A DNA stretch of 64,000 nucleotides from Aquila chrysaetos chrysaetos (lineage: Eukaryota; Chordata; Aves; Accipitriformes; Accipitridae): positions 21,556,932-21,620,931 of the forward strand of contig NC_044016.1 in assembly GCF_900496995.4 (NCBI RefSeq). The letters run 5' to 3'. The notes beneath the pieces are model-generated. The model had not been told where the DNA came from. It saw only the letters and a list, made by a program, of their open reading frames with translations, and searched no databases. Below, in pieces: positions 24,930-37,000 of the stretch (its first letter is position 1; every line of letters starts with the position of its first letter). The position numbers were made by a program, and so were the translations under genes.

Positions 24930-25040
24930 TATAGAAGGATCAAGTGATTTGCCCATGGTCTCACAGCAGGACAAAGGGAAGTCTTTGTTGGGAGCAAACC
25001 TAAATCTGCATTGCACACTGATGCCTCTGCAACGGGCCTT
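24930..25040 (+). mobile_element. MIR-like SINE remnant
   Basis: AAGTGATTTGCCCATGGTC followed by TCACAGCAGG and AAGTCTTTG matches the conserved MIR core (family text 'aagtgacttgcccaaggtcacacag...aagtctgtggcagagc'). The next bases (GGGAGCAAACCTAAATCTGC) correspond to the family's 'gaattgaacccaggtctg' portion. It is an old, diverged copy. The family match is from memory. Confidence 0.6.
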
Positions 25041-25548
25041 CCCCCATGTGAATGTGTTAAATAAGCAAGTTGATAAAACAAGCAAGGCAATATGTGCTGG
25101 GAAGAGTTGTAAGTCAACTTGGTGAGGCACCAGCAAAGAAAACTAGCTAGTGAATTCAAGAGGAGCTTATAGCAAAGATTATGGGCTGCAAACACCCTTT
25201 CTCTCCAGAAAGCTTGCCTTTGGCTTTGGTGGTAGGTGCTCTGTGTCTGTGTCCCAGGGAGAACTGGTCCATCCGTTGCTGTCATCACCTATCTTTTGCC
25301 TTTTGGAGCCTGAGTGGAGGCTAACACCAACCCCCACACTCGGCCGAATGAGAAGCAGCAAACCCCAAAGCTGCTGCATTTGCAGCCTGGCCCTGGAGGG
25401 ATGCTATGCAAGGTGCCCTGGCTGCTGCTCCCCCGGAGCTGGGGCCACGCTTCGTTCCCCATCTCGGGGTATTGGAGCTGGGTGTGCTCACCCGGGATGT
25501 GCCAGGCAGCTGCACACCCCGACCTGGGAAGGGCTGGTGGGGACGGGG

Positions 25549-25582
25549 CAGAGGAGACAGCTCCGTGCAGAGGAGACAGCTC
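25549..25582 (+). repeat. 15-bp tandem direct repeat
   Basis: CAGAGGAGACAGCTC occurs at 25549-25563 and again at 25568-25582, a 19-bp period. It is probably a small local duplication. Confidence 0.9.
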
Positions 25583-26514
25583 AGTTCCCACCAGTACTGT
25601 CACCATGGGAACTTTAGGGACCGAGGCCATTTACAGCTGGTTGTAAACCCTGACTCTGACAGCAAAGGCTTTCTTTGCCTCTTCCTCTGGGCTCGGCCCT
25701 GGCTGTCTCAGAGAAAGCAGGCTTGCCTTTTACCTCTGGCTGGCTCTGTACATACAGCCCCTGGCACTGAGCGCTGGCCCGCTGCGTGGGAGCTGCTCGC
25801 GCCCAGGGAAGTGCCCTGGCTGTCTCTCCCAGAGAAAGTGGAGCAGACGCCCAAGGTCGCCGAGCACGGCACATCTGATGGCTCTGCAGACACCTGCGGA
25901 TGCAGGGGGAGAGAAATGGTGGGCTCACTTTTCTTCCGCAGTGCCGTTGCCCCTTGGAGGAGCTCTCAGATCAATTTGTGAGGCTAAGGAGCTCTGCTAA
26001 GGTCTAGGTCCCCTCAGCAGGCTCCTAGCTTTGAGGCTGGAAAGGCTCAGCTCTTGGCTTGGCCAAAGCCGGCAGTGCTGCAGCGAAGAGACGGAGGAAC
26101 AGCTGGCAGGAGCCAGCCTGCGGCAGAGAAGTTGAGGGCAGAAAGACTTCAGCAGCCAAATCTCATCTGGTCCTTATTCCGAGGCCAAATGCTCCTGTGA
26201 AGCCACTTCTGCTGTGCAGTTTTCGAGGATTACCCTGGTTCGGATGCCCACCTGGCCCTCCTCTAGAGGGGGAGGTTAAAATGCAGAGCTGGTCAAAAAT
26301 TGCTCCTTCTCCAACTGCTCAGCTCCTGTCAAGAAAAAAGTCACACTCACAACTTCTCAATGCTGCTCTGTCTCCTGGGAGCTGCAGTCCAGGTGGCTTG
26401 TGCCCCTCTTGCCCTTTCACAGTCCCAGCACCCTGGTTGGACTGCCGATCCCACCATGTGCCAGGATGCCCTGCTAACAAAATATGGTGGCATGACCACA
26501 ATGCTGGATGCGAG

Positions 26515-26628
26515 CCTGGCACAGCAGGGGAGAGCATGACAGGGTAGGGAAGAGCATGGCATGGCAAGGCAGAGCCTTGCAGGGCAGGGCAGAATCTGGC
26601 AGGGCAGAGCACGGCAAAGCAGGGCTTG
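26515..26628 (+). repeat. Degenerate minisatellite (GGCAGGGCAGA-like)
   Basis: Irregular repeats of about 10 bases built on GGCA(G/A)(G)GCAG(A) run through this stretch, for example GGCAAGGCAGAGC, GGGCAGGGCAGAATC and GGCAGGGCAGAGC. They explain the open frames on both strands here. Confidence 0.7.
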
Positions 26629-27287
26629 GGGACCAGGAGGCAGCCCCGGTGCTTCAGGATCAAGGACTGGGGGAGGGAGAGCTTTTGGCCAAACTGCCTG
26701 GCTTCAGGAGTTCAGGTTTGTGTTAAAAAGTAAAAGCTCCCTGCAGAATCCAGAATCTGCTGTTAAAACAGAACAAAAGATTCAATACAAAGGAATAGCT
26801 CCAACAGAAAATCTCCAGCCACTATGTATAAGAAACATTTAAGTGAAGAGCTGCCCAGAGATGCTTCCCTTTCTCGAAGACACTCGCATGCACAAACACT
26901 CTCCACTGCAGGTTTCCCCACAGCTTGAGGTCCAGTTCTGGCCATCGTGTCTGCCAGGGCCTGTGATCCTGTCTGCACAGGAAGACATCTCCTGGCGGAG
27001 TGACGCACTCAGAATAGCATGGACCACTGCTTTCTCCATTCTTCTGCTTCACGCTCCCCGATTTCCGTTGCAGATGAGTCACTGGCTGGCACCCTGGCTG
27101 GAGGATGGGCGAGTCACCCCCGTGCTGCTGACACAGCCTGAATGCAAACTTTCTGCTCTCGCCTAGGTATGAAACGAGGATGAGGAGATGTGTTTCCTGA
27201 GAAAAAGTGGCAGGGTTTGTCCTGGACTTCCTGTGGGATTCTAGGGGAAAAATGAAAAGGTATTGCTGCTTTGTGAGTGTAAGTGCA

Positions 27288-27323
27288 TTTTTTTTTTCTT
27301 TTTTTTTAATTTATTTTATTTTT
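27288..27323 (+). repeat. T-rich tract
   Basis: A run of T with single C and A interruptions leads into ATTTATTTTATTTTTAAG. No adjacent element explains it as a retroposon tail. Confidence 0.85.
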
Positions 27324-28560
27324 AAGAAAGTGATAAGAAAATTTTCCTCCTTAACTGAAAAATAAAGTAAAAGCAGAGACTGGTAGTGTTGACCACTCAT
27401 CCATGGAGAACAGCAGTCCCATGAAAGGCCAGCTAACAGCCGTAGAGATTGTTTGTGTTGGTGCCTAGAGCTAATGAAGTATGACTGTGAAGGGGGTTCT
27501 TAATGCTAGTGCAAAGTGAGGCTCACAAGCTTCAAATGTTTGCCTGGATGGTCTCCAAACCTTCTGCCCTCCTTTGGGCTGGAGCTGAGGTCGGAGACCT
27601 GGGAGCTGCGGAGATTTCAGTGCGGCTGCTTCCAAGCAAAACCAGAGCATCACAATGAAAATAAATAAACAAATGGAGCTATTCTGAGCCTGAGCCACAT
27701 GGAGGGTTTCGTTTGCACCATACCAAGCAGGATGTCTCCCTCCCTGTTTGGAAGCAATGTCCCGATTTACAGTTTATTACTTTCCAATGAATTCCCTCCT
27801 CTGTCTTCAGAGCGTGGAGCCTGCACACCTCTACGAGACCCTCAGCTCACACTTAGAGAGCTCTGCTGATTTCCACTAGCAGGGCAGGACCCTGACACCA
27901 TGGTGCAGGACTGATTCACCTCCTACTAGGATGAGCACTCATAGTAATATTTCCATGATATGCAGCTTCCCCTCCATGCCTCATGTTAAAGAAACCTCTT
28001 AGCAGATGTGGTCTTGTCCTGACACCCCCAAACATCAGCTCTTATGCTCCCTGAGCACCTTTTGGCTGTCACCTCTGCCTGCAATGCTGTCCAAGACCTC
28101 TTGGTTTTGCCGGGGCCCTTGCCTGGTTTGCTGCTGGTGATACTCAGCAGCTGGCTGCCTCCCTTCTCCCGCCCCGCTCCTCATTTCCTCTGGCTCTGGG
28201 GATACCCTGGCTTTCTCTAGGGCTGCATCCTTGCAGGATCCTCTGCATCCTTGTGCCGTGCTCTCGGTTAGTTGCGGTTCTTCATGCTGAGTCCTCATGG
28301 AGGCTCACCTTCCTTTTCCCTCTTGGACCCAGTCCAGTTTCCCTTCAGCCAAATCCCCATCCCAAATCCTTTCTCCTCCCAGCAGTTCCTGTGGCCATGT
28401 CTCTCGGTCCGGTTGGCTCCTTTCCCCACCTGCCTGTGCGTGTGTTGCTTATGCTGCCTGGGCCAGGACGGGGAGTGCGAGGGGGCAGGAGATGCCTAAT
28501 CTCAGGGAGGGACTGGACTTGTGGTCTGGAACGTAGCGATCCACAGCTTTGCTTATCTGG
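27324..28560. other. Gene-free intergenic DNA
   Basis: I see no coding exon, RNA gene or known repeat. The sequence is mixed, with no clear structure. Confidence 0.45.
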
Positions 28561-28599
28561 AAATCCTGCTCAGCCCCTGGATGAAGCGCATCCTGAAAG

Positions 28600-28945
28600 G
28601 GGAAAAGTTTCACAGAATTTAGCCGGTGAGCACTGTAAGGCTGTCTTAAGGGAGCACATGTGAAACGGAATATTTCAAAGACTTGGCTAAGTTTGGCGGC
28701 AGTGAAGGGTGCATCTGGACTAAACCAAAGGCCTTCCCTGCTTTTCCTTTTGCCAAACTTCAAGTCTGCATGCCAAAAACATGCAGCTTCGAGAGCTCTT
28801 CAAAGAAAAGGTCATCAGATTTCTCTGAAACAAAAGCAAGAGAAACCAAAGTATTTCCCCTTACAATGTTCTTGGAAGCAGATGAATCATTTTGGCTGAA
28901 ATTATGTATTTTATATCTATATTTATATAGATAGTTCAGTGTTAG
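28600..28945. promoter_or_regulatory. AT-rich block with palindromic GATA pair
   Basis: The block contains GGAATATTTCAAAG, TTTCTCTGAAAC and, near its end, a 20-base palindrome at 28914-28933 with two opposed GATA-type boxes. It could be a regulatory element. No family match. Confidence 0.3.
28914..28933. repeat. Perfect 9-bp inverted repeat
   Basis: TATCTATAT, a TT spacer, then ATATAGATA. The arms are exact reverse complements. Confidence 0.95.
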
Positions 28946-31900
28946 GCAGCCAGCAGCAAGACAAAGTTCAGCCTGAACGGTTTAAGTATGGCCAAGTTAA
29001 AACCAGCTGAAGACCAGCACTTGGCATGGGAAGAGTGACAGCATGTTCATAGCACTTGGCAGGAGTGGACCTACCTGCAATGCCTGTCCCTCGTATCTCT
29101 GCTTTCATAGAGCTGTTGGGGTGGAGATCGTGTTTGGTCGGGGTGAAGGAAGGATGAGAAAACCCTAAAACTTCCACCCTTTTCTGCCTTCATTTTCTTT
29201 CTCCCCCAAGCCAGAATGGCAGTGCCCAATCTTTAACCTGTGAGTGGTACGCAGGCTCCAGCCTTGGTTTGGACAGGATATGGTTGCTTATGCACAGGAG
29301 AGTTGGTCAGCTTATACCAGTGCTTTCCAGCTACCTCAAACTTATACCTCATGACAGCTCTGAATGACGTTGTATCCTGCAACGCATCCTGCATCAGGGG
29401 GAGGCTGTGTGGTCCTCACAGCAGGGTGAGGAGGGGAGGAGAGAGGGGAGACAGGCATCACAGACCGATGTGCTGGGAAGTGTGGCTGTGCAAGAAGAAA
29501 TCGCAGAAGATGAGGGCTCCAGCAGCAGACAGGGCTGGGCGAGGCTGCACCACCACTCAGGTCTGTACAGAATCCTCTCCCATTTTTTTCTGCAGCATGG
29601 TGAAACGATGGTTCACCGGCCTCCCTCCTGGTGCCTGCAGCGTGTCTGTGTTCTGTCAAGCTGGGGAGTGAGCCATCCCAAACAAAAGTGATGCTGCCTG
29701 GAACTGGGAGGAACTTGTACGGCAAGGAGACCGGCACTGGGATGTATAGCCAGGCCATAACAAATGGCATAGGGCTGCACTGCCGCGGTGGAGGCATTAA
29801 AGAGGATAGAAGAAGCCTGAAGTCCCCAGTTAGCACCACACGCTGCAGCACTGTCCACTGAGAGGTGGGTATGGATGCTGCATCAGTGCAGGGCCCTTTT
29901 CCCTCCTCTCTCACTCCTGCTTTTCTGCTGTGCCCTGGCATGGGCCACTGCCATCACAGACGAGGAAGGTGAGAAGCTGGCCCAGCCATGGTGGTGCTAC
30001 AGTGGGTGCAGGCAGGGCTGGGGAGCAGTGCTGCTCTTTGCAAAGGTGCTGCGTGTCCTCAGAGATGCCGGTTTTGCTCTGCTGCCAGAGTCTCCTGTAA
30101 GTATGCTTTTTCCTCTCTGGGAGACTAAATGGCCGCTGAGCAAGGAGAATCTGGCAGCCATCACAGGCCCCACTGTGTTGCTGGGCTATTTTGGGGAGGG
30201 GAGAGAATACCCTGAGACCAGGGACTTGTGGTGTGGCAGCTGCAGTTTTCACAACAGCCTCCTTGCTCCCCACCTCTGCCATGTCAAGGGCTCTCCACAT
30301 CTCATCGGTGCTCAGCTTTCCTTTCTGCCCATCTGCTGGGTCTGTGGCACCAGGCACTCTCTCCCATTTATGCACCTCCTGCCACTGGTGGTATGGACAA
30401 TTTGCCGAGGGAAGGAGGGAGGGGGGACGTGTCAGGACCTGAAAGAGGAAATAAATATTTAGACTCAGATTCACAAAAGATAACGTGGTGCTTTACATCT
30501 GGCTGCCACCAAGATGTGTTGAGCAGCCTCTGAGGTCAGGAGAGTTTGCCCATCCTTGACTCGGGTGGCCAGTGGGTTGCTCAGCACGGCTCCAGCATTG
30601 CAGTATCTCCTGCCAGCCTCAGTCATCTGCTGATGTTCCTCGGTCTGAAGCTGATGGAGGCTGGGGTATGTGAGTCACCGGCCTCTGCTGGCCTTTGTCC
30701 ACGTGCTCCATTTGGTGCTGCTTTGTGTGTGAGAGCGCACTCCCCTCTCCCAGCTGTGCGTGCCTGCCTGCCAGCGCGCGGCTGATCGAATTTGCAGCTG
30801 TGCTGGTTTTCGCCTCTCTTCTAGCTCTGAGAGTCTTGTTCATGGATTAGGGGGAAAGAAGGAGGAGGAAGAGGAGGAGGGAGGGAAAATGAAAAATAAA
30901 TTCATAAACCAACAGAGGGAGAGATGCCTAGTAGAAAGGGATGTCCGCTTTCAGAGCTGTTTTCCTCCCGGGCAGCATGGTGTGCCATCATCCCCACTGT
31001 GCCTTCACCACCAGCAAGCAGAAGATGCCACATTCCCACACCTTCCTGGAAGATGAACTGGGGTCCCGGTTGGAAGTCCCCCTGCTTTGCCTGGGGGCTG
31101 CTAGCTCCTCTGGGCACCACGTTGATTCCCAAGAAAAATAAAGCCACTGTCTCAAGGCTTTGCACCCAGTTCTGCTGCTTCTGGGGCTGCTTCCGCTCTC
31201 TCCATGTGGTAAGGGGGCCACCCATCCTGCAGGTAGACGGACTGGACCTTCCTCAGTAGGCACCATCAGCTCTTGACCACAGTGTACGGCCCGTAGAGCA
31301 CAGAGGTGGCAAATACAGAGCTGGACAGCCCCTCCAGTGGGAGCTGGCTGGCAGCTGCAGAGCTAGGACACACAACTTCACAACCCTATGCCCGACAGCC
31401 TTCTTCACTGCAGTAGGTCCACAGGAGGTCTCCAGCTGTGGCACCTTGCAGGGGAACCATGAGACATCCCAATGGGGAGAGTCCCACGTGTCAGGAGATG
31501 TTTGGAGGTAAGTTCTGCTCTTTGCAAAAGGTCGGGGAGGGCCTCAGGGTGGACTGCCCAGGATCCCGATTCCTGTGGCATCCTGCAGACAGCATAACCC
31601 CCAGAGGGGTGGGTCAGGAGGTGAACTAAGAGACATTTTTGAGAGCTTGAGTGCCATCCTCCTCTCCCCACTGGGGTGCTGGAGACTTGGGTATGTCAGT
31701 CTGAAGCTTTGTTCTGCATATCACAGAAGTCTTTGCCGAGTGATCTGTATGCTAGTGTGCCCCCCAAAAACCTGCAATGGGTCATGGCACCCATCACATG
31801 GGGTCTTCTGAGGATGAGCAGGACTATGAGAAAAGGTGTGGACCAGCCAAAACGGTATGGGTTGTGCTGCACACTGTCTTGCTTCCCTGTGTTTTACGGT

Positions 31901-33990
31901 TGATTTGACGAAGACTCCACAGCCTTCAAAACCTTGTTCCCCCTCCCAAGCCTTTCCTGAAGCAGGCCCAGTTTCTGACAGGGGCCATTTGGATTTCTCA
32001 TCACTTGGCCCTGTTAATCCTGTCTTTTCCCAGGGAAAAGCGATGGCCTAAAGCTTGATTGTGCTTTAGCTGGCATGGATGCAGATCTCTGGACTCCAAG
32101 GGTTCCCCACCTGTGGGACACCTGTGCAAACGAGATTAGACAAGGCCCTGGGGATGTGGGTCAAATCAGGACAGAGCAGTGGCTTCCCAGCGAGGAGCCG
32201 GGAGGGCTATAACTTCCTCTGCAGCTGCGAGCCTGCAGATACCATGGGGAAGGCGCTCAAGGGGTCTGGGCCGGTGTTTAAGCAGCCTGGAGCGGAACCA
32301 GGCTGACTTTACAGTTTACAGACAAGGTGTACGCTGCAGACAGAGGAAGGTATTTTCCCAGTCTTTCTGGCGGTGCCCACTCACAGCTGGAGAAACACTT
32401 TGGACGTGGGAGTCTCCCGGTGAGACGTCAAGCCCATGCACTCTGTGGGCTGTGCTGGGCAGGGGCTCGGGCATGAGGGAGCTGCAGCCGCAGCAAAGAC
32501 CCCCTCATCTTTCACCGATGTGTCCCAGGCTGGGCGGGAGGGACCTCTCGTGCCCTGGTTCCTAGGTTAATCCCCCACCCCCAACCCAACCCTGCTCATC
32601 TTGTAATCCATGGACTTTCCCTGGCTTGCAAAGACCGGGGGTGATTGTGGCAGACCTTCTCTAATCAGGGACTTTGCCTCCCAGTCCGGGTGCAGGAGGT
32701 AATGTGGTACTATCCGCCAGCACAAGGCTCTCCCTGGCCTGGAGAGGCTGACATGTGGGGTGGCCCCCACCCTGGCACTGGGGGCAGGCAAGGAGGGGCA
32801 GGTTTTTATTGCTTGCAGCATGTCTTGCTGTGTTGTGGAGTAGGGCGAGGAGCGTGGGCCCCATGGCACCAGCCCGGGAACTTGTGTGTGGGTGAAGGAG
32901 GGGTAGCTGCTCTGTTGGTGGGGATGGTGGAAGTGGGGAAGGAGTGGTTGGCGAGAGGCGACCCCTGTGCTCTGAGGTGCTCGGCTTCAGAGGGGGATGC
33001 TGAGTGTCTCACAAGACAAGCCCTCGAAATCCCAGGGGGCCTTACTTCCCCTCAGGTGCTGCATCCTCTGCCATTGTCCTGGAGGCAGCAGTCTGGGGGC
33101 ACCTCCGATAGGGACCTTGGGCAGGAGCATCCTTCCCCCTCTCCTGCCCCATCAGAGATGGCTGCCAGGGGGGTGCAGGAGGAGGGTGCCAGCTGGGACG
33201 AGAGGCGAGGGCAGCAGCTACCAGAGGTGGCTGGGCAGGAGGCACAGGGAGGGGACAGGGGCACAGCAGCAGGCAGATGCCCCTGCAGGCTGGCAGCACC
33301 TCGGTGTGCACAGAGGCCAGAGCTGCAGTCATGGGAATGGAGGGGGACATTGTAGCCCTTGTCCCACCCCCCCACGCTGTTCAGAGGGAGGCAGGGGGGT
33401 GGGAGATAGGTCCTCGCCTTCCCTTGCCCCTGTTTTGAGGGATGAGAGAGAGCGCATGGTACCCCACGGGGAGGGGGGTGCAGCTGGCACCCCAGCTCAA
33501 GAAGCAAGACTGGGTGCTAGGTAAGGAGCTGCTCTCCCGCAGCCCCTGCTGCTGGGAGGACAGGCAGGAGTAGGAGCCCCCGGGCAGCCCCTGCTGCCTC
33601 TTCCCTTGGGCTGCCTCCCTTTAGGCAGAGCCGAAAGCGGGGCACCGCAGCAGGCGCCCAGATTTGCCCTCCCTGTTTGGCAGCCTGGCAGTGGGGAAAT
33701 CGAGGCAACGCCTAACCTGGCACTCCTCCTAAAGCGCTCCTCCAACACAGCCCCTGACGCTTGGTATTTCCCCTGCCACCTGCAGCTGAGCCCACTGCTC
33801 CGCCGCCCCCCCCCCGCCCCGCCGTCCCCATCCTGCGTGGGTGTGGGAGGCACCTTCCTCCCTTCTGCAGATCCTCCGGCAGCCCCTCCTCCCCACCTGG
33901 GAAACAGGCTTGCTTCTCTTCCCGGCCCGCTGTGCAGACACCCGGCTTTGCACGTAGCAAATGGAGGCGATTTCCTCCTTAGCAGCAGCA
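28946..33990. other. Gene-free intergenic DNA
   Basis: No supported gene. A purine-rich tract with GGA repeats lies at 30849-30898. An AATAAA near 31136 lacks any associated exon. The frames at 29342-29941 (-), 32645-33355 (+) and 33606-34577 (+) show no recognisable protein. Confidence 0.5.
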
Positions 33991-34016
33991 CATGGAAAGA
34001 ATTGAGCCGTGTGTGG

Positions 34017-34073
34017 TTTTTTTTTTTTTTTTCTTCTCTCCTTCTCCTTTCTTTTTTTTTTTTTCCTTCCCTT
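34017..34073 (+). repeat. 57-base pure pyrimidine tract
   Basis: Two T runs are joined by CTTCTCTCCTTCTCC, giving 57 uninterrupted pyrimidines. It explains the phenylalanine runs in the open frames that cross it. Confidence 0.95.
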
Positions 34074-34079
34074 GCCCAA

Positions 34080-37000
34080 CACGCTGTCAGCATGCTGTTG
34101 GATGCGGTGTTAGATCTCCCACTCTTCTCTGCTCGTGTACATCTGCTCTTGGTCGTCCTGCGCAGTGCCCAATGTCAGGAAATGACTGAATCATACAGCA
34201 AGCACAGCTGGACTGACCCAGCAGGGGCAGGGATGGAGCGCGGGACATTGGTGGAGGTACTGGGAAGCAGGGGGCAAGAAGGAGATTTTTTTGGGAGCCG
34301 TGGCTTGGCTGAGATCTCTTGTGCTGCTTCTCTCCCAGTGGGAGGAGCTGTGGGGGTCCCCTGTGTGTCTCCCCTCCAGCCTGGTCGGTGTCTTTGGGGT
34401 CGGTTTGCTCACAGAGGGGACAGGGGTACTTATTCCTTTACGTTTCCAATGGAATATTATTTCCCGGTAACCAAGGAGGATGAAACCACCAGGCAAACCC
34501 TGGAGAGGAGCCCTTTGCCCATCCTGCTCACAACCTGGGGCCAGAACACAAGTACACTGTGTGTATTGATTGTCTGAGATGCCCATCAGCCGGTGGGGCT
34601 GGGATGGCCAAGAAAACCTTGTACTGACTGGGAGGGGGTCTCTAAATACCCAGTGCCTGGTGTAGTCTGCCCTGACAAGGAAAACAAAATGCCAGGGACC
34701 CAGAAAAGACAGGCGCTATGGGTCATGAACTGAGTGTGTCAGCCAGTGCTTGTGGGCTGCGTTATGAGGACTTCTGCCATCATCATTGTCTTAGGACAGA
34801 GTCATTGTCCCCACAGACTGGCTGCAGCACCAGGGAAGGGAGAGCACAAGGCAAGGGCAGGCAACAAGCCAGTGCGAAGGGGCAGGACCTGTGCATGGCA
34901 CTGGTGGCAGAGCCTAAGGGCTGTTTGTGGAGGGGGTGACTTTGCTCTAGGAAAGGACAGCAGCTAGGTAGACATAGAACATATATAGACACCTCTGAGC
35001 TAGCGGTGCCAATAGTTAGTCACCACGAGGACATGGTCCAGGGTCCGTGCTGGGGGTAAATGACTCATATTGAAGTCTGTGGGACCAGAGCTTCGTTGCT
35101 CTTGGCACTCAAGCCAGCTAGATTTAATGCTAGATTGGGTATATCCTTCAGGACTGGTAGAGAGGCCTTTGCAGCACGCTGTGCCATTTGCAAGGACAGC
35201 ACATATGCTCTGTGGAACAAACATCCTATGAGCCCAAGAGCCCGTCCTCTTCATCAGTACCCGGCTGTGTGTTTGAGGGAGATACCAATGGAGTAAAAAA
35301 ATTTGCTGTAAATTCTTACAGAGTGGGGAGAAGCAGGGCTGGAATTTTTGCACCGGGCAGCTCACCAGCTTGTCTCAGTCCCTGTGCCTTGTCTCCACTC
35401 CTCATATTGCACACTGTCCGGGCTGCCTGCTGCGGCTGTGCTGAGTCCACATGCAGACATCACTGGAGGGCAAGGGGCACGTGGTGGGCAGGGTGTTTTA
35501 GGACATGTTCACAAGGTGGGTGCCTGGGCTGCTGCTATGTTTTATTAGCCAGCGCATCGAGGAGCTCCCCCATTTCTGTTGATCTGAGCTGAGCAGGTGG
35601 AGCAAATCCCTTCCTCCTTGCAGGAACCTGCGGTACGTGAGGGCCAGAGCAGTGTTTCAGGAGAGGAGGTGGTGGCCCTGCTCTCCACCTGACTGTCTGG
35701 TGTTTGTCCTCTGGACCGTTTCCTTCCTCTAAGTAAGCGCCCATCTGACTCATGTTTGAATCCCTTCCCTGCTACTGCTCCAAGAGCTTACTGCACGCAG
35801 GAATTGCTGTATGTGTGCAGACCTTGCACTGTGCCATCCCTTGGAGCATGCTCCCTGTCCTCCCATGAGCTGCTCTCCCTGAGCTGGTTACAAGCTTTCT
35901 CTCTTCCTTGGAGTATTTTACATCCAAGCCTGGTTTTTTGTGTCCCAAGATTTTAACACTGTCCAAGCTCTCCTTAAGATCCGAGCCCTCTTCTTCTGCA
36001 AGCTGCAGTCTCAGTGTGGTCGGTGCTTGCAGAAGTTCATAGGCATGCAGAGCATGAGGTGTTTCAGAAAGCCGTGGGGCTCTTTAGCCAGAAGACATCG
36101 GCGATGTACTAGCTTCTCATTGTTTCGGTACTGACCTAACCCCTCAGTGGGGTGCTAGGATGCTGTCTGCTAAACAAGCTGCAAAAAGTGGCTGCATCTT
36201 GCTTACAAGCCAGAGGGATTTTGCTCTCAGAGCGTGTGGGGGATCTTTGGGCAGTGGTACGGGGTTTTCTTTGTTTCCAGCTCCTCAGTAGCATCCCCAG
36301 ATGGAACAACCTAGGACAGGCTGATCCGAACAACTCCGATGGGCTCAGCTCTTGGTGACCAATGGTGGAAAAGGCAACCGTGGGGTGACAGGAGATGCAG
36401 CCCATCAGGAGCCAGGGGAGGGCCCAGGAGATGGGGCTAGCCTGGGGGAGGTACCCTGCATCACGGGAGGTCTGGGCTGGTTCCCCCACCCCTCACCACC
36501 TCCACTGCTGCAAGTGCACAGTCCTGTTCTGGCACCCACGTGCCAGCTCTGCTGTGGGCTCAGGGATGTACTGAAGTGGGACTAAAGGCTTTGGAGGGAG
36601 GGAGCTTCCCACAGTGTGGCCCTGGCAGCCGGAGCAGAGTGAACACACCCTGACTTCCAAGCATCCATGTCCCTCAGGATGCGACTGCAGGCCTGTCCCA
36701 ATACCCAGCATGCAATGCCACTGCTTGGTCCTTGGGGTCCCTCCTTGCTTTGCCCTCCATCTGAGAAGGGCTGATCCAGGTCCTCTCTCCTACACATCAC
36801 CCCCTGAGGCCCCACTGTCACCCAAGCCCTCAGCAACTACTGTCCCGCTCCTGGAAGCTAACCAGCACTGCCCCAGCACCCCAGCATCCCCAGCTCTGCT
36901 CAGCCCCATTAGCCAGCGAGCTGCATCCCCGATGGTCGCCTGCAAGGAGCTGGCACCAGCCCAGAGCAGGGCCCACGGGCACAGGTGAGAGGCACAAGTG

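Noticed and set aside
31134..31139. AATAAA poly(A) signal
   Set aside because: No exon or transcript context; the hexamer is common by chance.
33606..34577. 323-codon open frame on the + strand, the longest in the window
   Set aside because: It runs through a pure pyrimidine tract that yields only phenylalanine and serine, has no domain, and overlaps open frames on the other strand. GC-rich DNA gives such frames by chance.
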